From the NCBI GenBank assembly GCA_002840975.1, contig PHDN01000019.1, positions 1 through 64,000 of the forward strand: 64,000 nt of DNA. The letters are read 5' to 3'. Shown piece after piece: positions 60,965 through 64,000 of this stretch. Each line of letters starts with the position of its first letter. The stretch's first letter is position 1. The stretch comes from Bacteroidetes bacterium HGW-Bacteroidetes-16 (lineage in GTDB: Bacteria; Bacteroidota; Bacteroidia; Bacteroidales; F082). Both the position numbers and the translations under genes were made by a program. The notes under the pieces are model-generated. The model did no database searches. It was not told the DNA's origin and was given only the letters and a program-made list of their open reading frames with translations.

Positions 60965-61788
60965 TTAGTTTTATCTTGATTAGGTGATTTATGTGCAATG
61001 TAGAGTTCTTCTTTTTTATTGAGGGCATATTTGAAGAGGTGATTGATGTTCCATTCCTGAGTATAAGGACTTTGTTTTTCTACGAGAAATCCCACTGCTT
61101 CAAGCCTTTCCTTGTAATCTGGCCCATAGACCCTCACATGGTCGAACTGACCGAATGCTTCGTGACGTTCTTCCGGTTTAATAATGGTGAAGTCTTCGAT
61201 GGTTTTTTCAATTTTATTAGAAATAGGGACTTGAAGAATAGCGTAACCTCCTGGTTTTAATACCCGAAACAATTCGGCCATCGCTTGTATGTCATCCTCG
61301 ATATGTTCAAGAACATGATTGCAGATAATGACATCGAAGTTATTGTCAGGATAGGGGATCGATAACAGGTCGAAAAACGAAATTCCTGCCGGGTAATACG
61401 ATCCTTCAGCATACTTTGTACCTATTAAATAGGTTAGGTTGGTGGACTTTTTAAAGATACGATGAAGTGAAGGTTCGGGGCTGATGTGAAGCACGCGATT
61501 GGAGTTGTTAAAAAATTGTGTCCTGTTTATTAAATATAAAAATACCAATCTGTCGCGGTCGGTACTTAAGCAATACGGGCAAATGTTATGAAGGCGATAT
61601 CCTGCACCTATGATTTCAAGTTTATTAATCACATCAGCATGAAAACCCCCGGGCAACATTTTTCGGAAACTGTGTTTGCATACGGGGCATTCTACAGCGC
61701 TTCCTTGATAATAAAACAGCCTTCCAAACAGAAACACTTTCTTCGTCAATTGTTTTACTGATATTTTAAATTTTGGGGCGAAACACAT
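60961..61788 (-). CDS. Class I SAM-dependent methyltransferase with zinc-ribbon-like N-terminus
   Basis: The 275-residue protein has a CxxC pair in ECPVCKHSFRKM (about 34-45) and a second in CPYCLSTDRDR (about 70-80), probably a zinc ribbon, then a methyltransferase domain with RVLHISPEPS (motif I), FDVIICNHVLEHIEDD (motif IV) and LKPGGYAILQVPIS. Methyltransferases of this layout modify sugars in surface polysaccharides or lipids. It is located between a glycosyltransferase/beta-helix pair and a hybrid kinase, so a surface-polymer role is plausible. Substrate unknown. Confidence 0.9.
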   Translation of the reverse strand: MCFAPKFKISVKQLTKKVFLFGRLFYYQGSAVECPVCKHSFRKMLPGGFHADVINKLEIIGAGYRLHNICPYCLSTDRDRLVFLYLINRTQFFNNSNRVLHISPEPSLHRIFKKSTNLTYLIGTKYAEGSYYPAGISFFDLLSIPYPDNNFDVIICNHVLEHIEDDIQAMAELFRVLKPGGYAILQVPISNKIEKTIEDFTIIKPEERHEAFGQFDHVRVYGPDYKERLEAVGFLVEKQSPYTQEWNINHLFKYALNKKEELYIAHKSPNQDKTK

Positions 61789-61801
61789 GGCTGTATATTG
61801 A

Positions 61802-63433
61802 TTACAAAACTGTAAATTTTTGATAAAATATTCTATTTCTTGTTGTTACTTCCAAAATATAGATGCCGCCTGATAGATGTTGAATGTTGAGAATAGTATC
61901 ATCGTGATTCAGTATTTCAATCCGGGCCATGTTTTCAACTACTTGACCTGCTGTATTTAGAACGCTGCATGAAATGGATTCAGTTCCTGGAACAGAGTTG
62001 GATAAAATGATATAATCATGAGCAGGATTGGGATATACACTTATCAGTTCATCGTTGGGCAATTCATCAATGTCGGCATAGGGATCGTAACATTCATAAG
62101 CTCCAATATCAAAATAGGTATGAAAAGGACGTTCACGGTTAATAATATCGAACGCAACACCCACTCCGCTGAGGTTAGTTCCGGTATTAACAGCCGGTGA
62201 ATTGGGTAATAAATCGTACGGGTTGGGGCTTTGACCGAGGAAGCGTGCAGAACTATTTTCAGGAGTGAAATAATTGGTACTTTTCTGGATGGTGGGTAGA
62301 GTTCCGTTGATATAGGCCTGATCTCCTTCGACCAATAATCGTCCCGGATTGGTGATCAGGTTGTTGCTGAAACTGGCCCTGATCGCTTCATCGTTTGAGT
62401 ATTTAATTCCATTCGATTTAGGGCTTACGATGGTATTGTTGAAAAAGTCGAATGTAGCATTGGGAGTGGTAACTGTTTGACCCACATAAATACCGTGTTT
62501 AAAAGCCAATGGATCATCGGGTTTGAATGTCCTTCCCGCATTCACTATCAGGTTATTGTACACTTTCATATTGCCCAGGCCAAGAATATCGATCCCATCG
62601 CCTTTGCCATCAAATATCTGGTTGTTAAAGCAATCGCAACTACTTCCACCACCGATTAATATGCCTGACATTTGGTATTGAAATTCTTCGTAGGAGTCGT
62701 TTCTGATGGTATTGCCATATACCTGACAGTTGCTTTGAGCGGAGCTTACCTGAATGCCGTCCCATCCGGTATTTTCGACGATATTGTTATAGATGCGGGC
62801 TCCAATAATCACATGTGGAAACACCGTGGTGTCTTTTCCATTGCAATTGATGGTTTGTCCCGTGTATTTTGAACTGCCAATATATAAGCCTTCATCGTCA
62901 ATGTCGTGTAAATAACAGTCGTGCAGCCAAAAGTTATACATGGTAAATTTATCACGGGTAGAATTAAACAAACAATCGGGTTCCGATTTGGCATAAACTC
63001 CGGCAATAGAAGTATTTGCAATTTCTACATAGTCAATTTCCACATCAGTGCTAAGTTCGGTAACAGAAATTCCGGTTCCGTTGTCCACCCTAAGCACTTG
63101 TATTCCATAGTTAATTTCACCATCGCCGCTACCCGACAACCTGATAAAGGAGCAATCGGCAATTTTTATCCCATAATAATGGTCCGTTTCAATGATAATT
63201 GCACCTCCGCTGTTGATGAAGGTGATGGGGTTATCCGCTGTTCCATGAATGTTCTTCAAATACAAATAGTCTTTACTACCTCCCTGCAGGCAAACAGTAC
63301 TACCAGGTTGAAACTGTTGGGGAGTTCCATCAATAAAAAAAACATCAGCAGCGATGAGGGTATCACATTGAGCCATACCCTTTAAGTAACCTGTGAAAAT
63401 GACAAGTAAGCCGATGACGAGTAGTTTTTTCAT
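61802..63433 (-). CDS. Right-handed beta-helix repeat protein with T9SS type A sorting domain
   Basis: The 543-residue precursor has a signal peptide (MKKLLVIGLLVIFTGYLKGMAQ), a parallel beta-helix (about 60-420) with recurrent NxV/NxI turns (IYNNIVENTGWDGIQVSS, VYGNTIRNDSYEEF, CFNNQIFDGKGDGIDI, VYNNLIVNAG, FFNNTIVSPKSNGIKYS), then a linker and a C-terminal sorting domain (about 465-543) with ISVYPNPAHDYI, SVLNTAGQVV and LSGGIYILEVTT, typical of type IX cargo. Such proteins are secreted to the cell surface and often bind or degrade polysaccharides; no catalytic site is evident. It overlaps the glycosyltransferase stop by 4 bp. Confidence 0.93.
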   Translation of the reverse strand: MKKLLVIGLLVIFTGYLKGMAQCDTLIAADVFFIDGTPQQFQPGSTVCLQGGSKDYLYLKNIHGTADNPITFINSGGAIIIETDHYYGIKIADCSFIRLSGSGDGEINYGIQVLRVDNGTGISVTELSTDVEIDYVEIANTSIAGVYAKSEPDCLFNSTRDKFTMYNFWLHDCYLHDIDDEGLYIGSSKYTGQTINCNGKDTTVFPHVIIGARIYNNIVENTGWDGIQVSSAQSNCQVYGNTIRNDSYEEFQYQMSGILIGGGSSCDCFNNQIFDGKGDGIDILGLGNMKVYNNLIVNAGRTFKPDDPLAFKHGIYVGQTVTTPNATFDFFNNTIVSPKSNGIKYSNDEAIRASFSNNLITNPGRLLVEGDQAYINGTLPTIQKSTNYFTPENSSARFLGQSPNPYDLLPNSPAVNTGTNLSGVGVAFDIINRERPFHTYFDIGAYECYDPYADIDELPNDELISVYPNPAHDYIILSNSVPGTESISCSVLNTAGQVVENMARIEILNHDDTILNIQHLSGGIYILEVTTRNRIFYQKFTVL

Positions 63434-64000
63434 GATCCACGTTTTGCTCTTTCCCAGTTAACCGATTGTTGTCCTTTAAAATAGCGGTTGATTCCCAGTA
63501 TCACTGCATAATTCATGATAAAAAAGTAATATGGGATAAAGAATATTTTCGATTTTAACTTTCTGTTTTCCAGTGACCATCCTATAAATGCCATGATATA
63601 AAACAGGAGCTGAAGATAGAAAAGCCAGGTATAGATGTTTGAAAAATTGGTCCATCCGGCCAACGCGGCCAAAAAGAAATTAAACACCAAAATAAGTGGC
63701 AACGAGAGTGGGGCGATGGTCCATCGCAGTACCCGGTGTGAAATAAACTGAAAGCTCAACACACCATGTTTGAATGGATTTAATAACGGACTTAACCTGA
63801 ATATACTCTGGATACCGCCTGCCGCAATTCTGATTTTGCGTTTTAGCTCTTCTTTTACATCGGCCGATGCGCTTTCAATGGCGTAGGCTTCGGGGTCGTA
63901 TTGGATCGTATAGCCATTCATGGCAATGCGAAGCGAAATGATAAAGTCATCCAGTAAGGTGTCTTTTTCGACCTCCTGAAACAAATGGGTCCTGATGGCA
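63430..64000 (-). CDS. Family-2 glycosyltransferase, C-terminal part (cut by window edge)
   Basis: The frame is open through the right edge; about 190 residues remain. The start of the visible part reads AIRTHLFQEVEKDTLLDDFI, the acceptor-binding D/ED motif of processive GT2 enzymes, followed by GYTIQYDPEAYAIESAS, RKIRIAAGGIQSI in place of the usual QxxRW region, and three membrane helices (about 85-165 of the visible part). The family makes beta-linked polysaccharides such as poly-N-acetylglucosamine or hyaluronan-like chains. The nucleotide-sugar site lies outside the window, so the product cannot be named. It belongs to the surface-polymer block to its left. Confidence 0.88.
   Translation of the reverse strand, partial: AIRTHLFQEVEKDTLLDDFIISLRIAMNGYTIQYDPEAYAIESASADVKEELKRKIRIAAGGIQSIFRLSPLLNPFKHGVLSFQFISHRVLRWTIAPLSLPLILVFNFFLAALAGWTNFSNIYTWLFYLQLLFYIMAFIGWSLENRKLKSKIFFIPYYFFIMNYAVILGINRYFKGQQSVNWERAKRGS

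Noticed and set aside
62921-63385. Plus-strand frame of 154 codons antisense to the beta-helix gene
   Set aside because: The minus-strand protein has a signal peptide and sorting domain; the plus frame has none and no start context.

Overview
The window looks like a chromosomal segment of a Bacteroidetes bacterium (probably Bacteroidales/Marinilabiliales-like, perhaps from an anaerobic or sediment habitat; this placement is inference). Supporting signs are moderate to low GC, promoters of the TTG-N19-TAnnTTTG type instead of sigma-70 boxes, a Bacteroidetes-type RNA polymerase omega subunit beside bamD and coaBC, a DUF4835 gene, outer-membrane barrels ending in aromatic residues, an alpha-oxoamine synthase of the sphingolipid/sulfonolipid type, and a type IX secretion sorting domain. 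I see no rRNA, tRNA, CRISPR, prophage or intact IS.

Layout. 1-431: the end of a group II PLP decarboxylase. 712-5616 (minus): a double-length UvrA2-like ATPase with four ABC modules. 6096-15261: a five-gene redox operon made of a bis-haem b-type membrane cytochrome, a membrane-anchored ferredoxin/flavin reductase, a 20-haem c-type cytochrome, a 49-haem c-type cytochrome and an outer-membrane beta-barrel. It reads as an inner-membrane-to-outer-membrane electron conduit and is the most interesting system here. 15470-31288: an envelope-stress-like block with CsbD, small membrane proteins, YtxH, an AI-2E-family permease, MlaE/F/D lipid transport, an AraC-type regulator, TamA/TamB and a cupin. Four promoters in this block share a direct-repeat element with a 21-bp period and a fixed distance to the -7 box, suggesting one regulon. 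31494-37552: cold-shock protein, an unknown membrane protein, an alpha-oxoamine synthase, and the conserved bamD-rpoZ-coaBC-DUF4835 cluster. 37756-53741: mostly housekeeping (hybrid histidine kinase, RecQ, AAG glycosylase, HU, Fmt, TPR protein, FAH-family hydrolase, exonuclease, 2-oxoacid dehydrogenase E2, front-end desaturase, MscL, ferredoxin-nitroreductase). 53742-58016: an AT-rich operator array before an XRE regulator, then ndk, an NrnA-like phosphoesterase and two FKBP lipoproteins. 58074-64000 (minus): two-component proteins, a methyltransferase, a T9SS-secreted beta-helix protein and the end of a family-2 glycosyltransferase, probably an exopolysaccharide or surface locus.

How the parts may work together. 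In the redox operon, electrons would pass between a cytoplasmic donor or the quinone pool and the periplasm through the reductase and cytochrome b, then along the two multihaem proteins towards the outer-membrane barrel; direction and terminal partner cannot be read from sequence. The 49-haem protein is built of nested repeats: three successive super-repeats carry 1, 2 and 3 copies of a 75-residue trihaem unit, a clear trace of stepwise growth. In the envelope block, Mla (phospholipid traffic) and TamAB (outer-membrane biogenesis) lie with small stress proteins and an AraC-type gene whose family typically recognises direct repeats of the spacing seen in the shared promoters.
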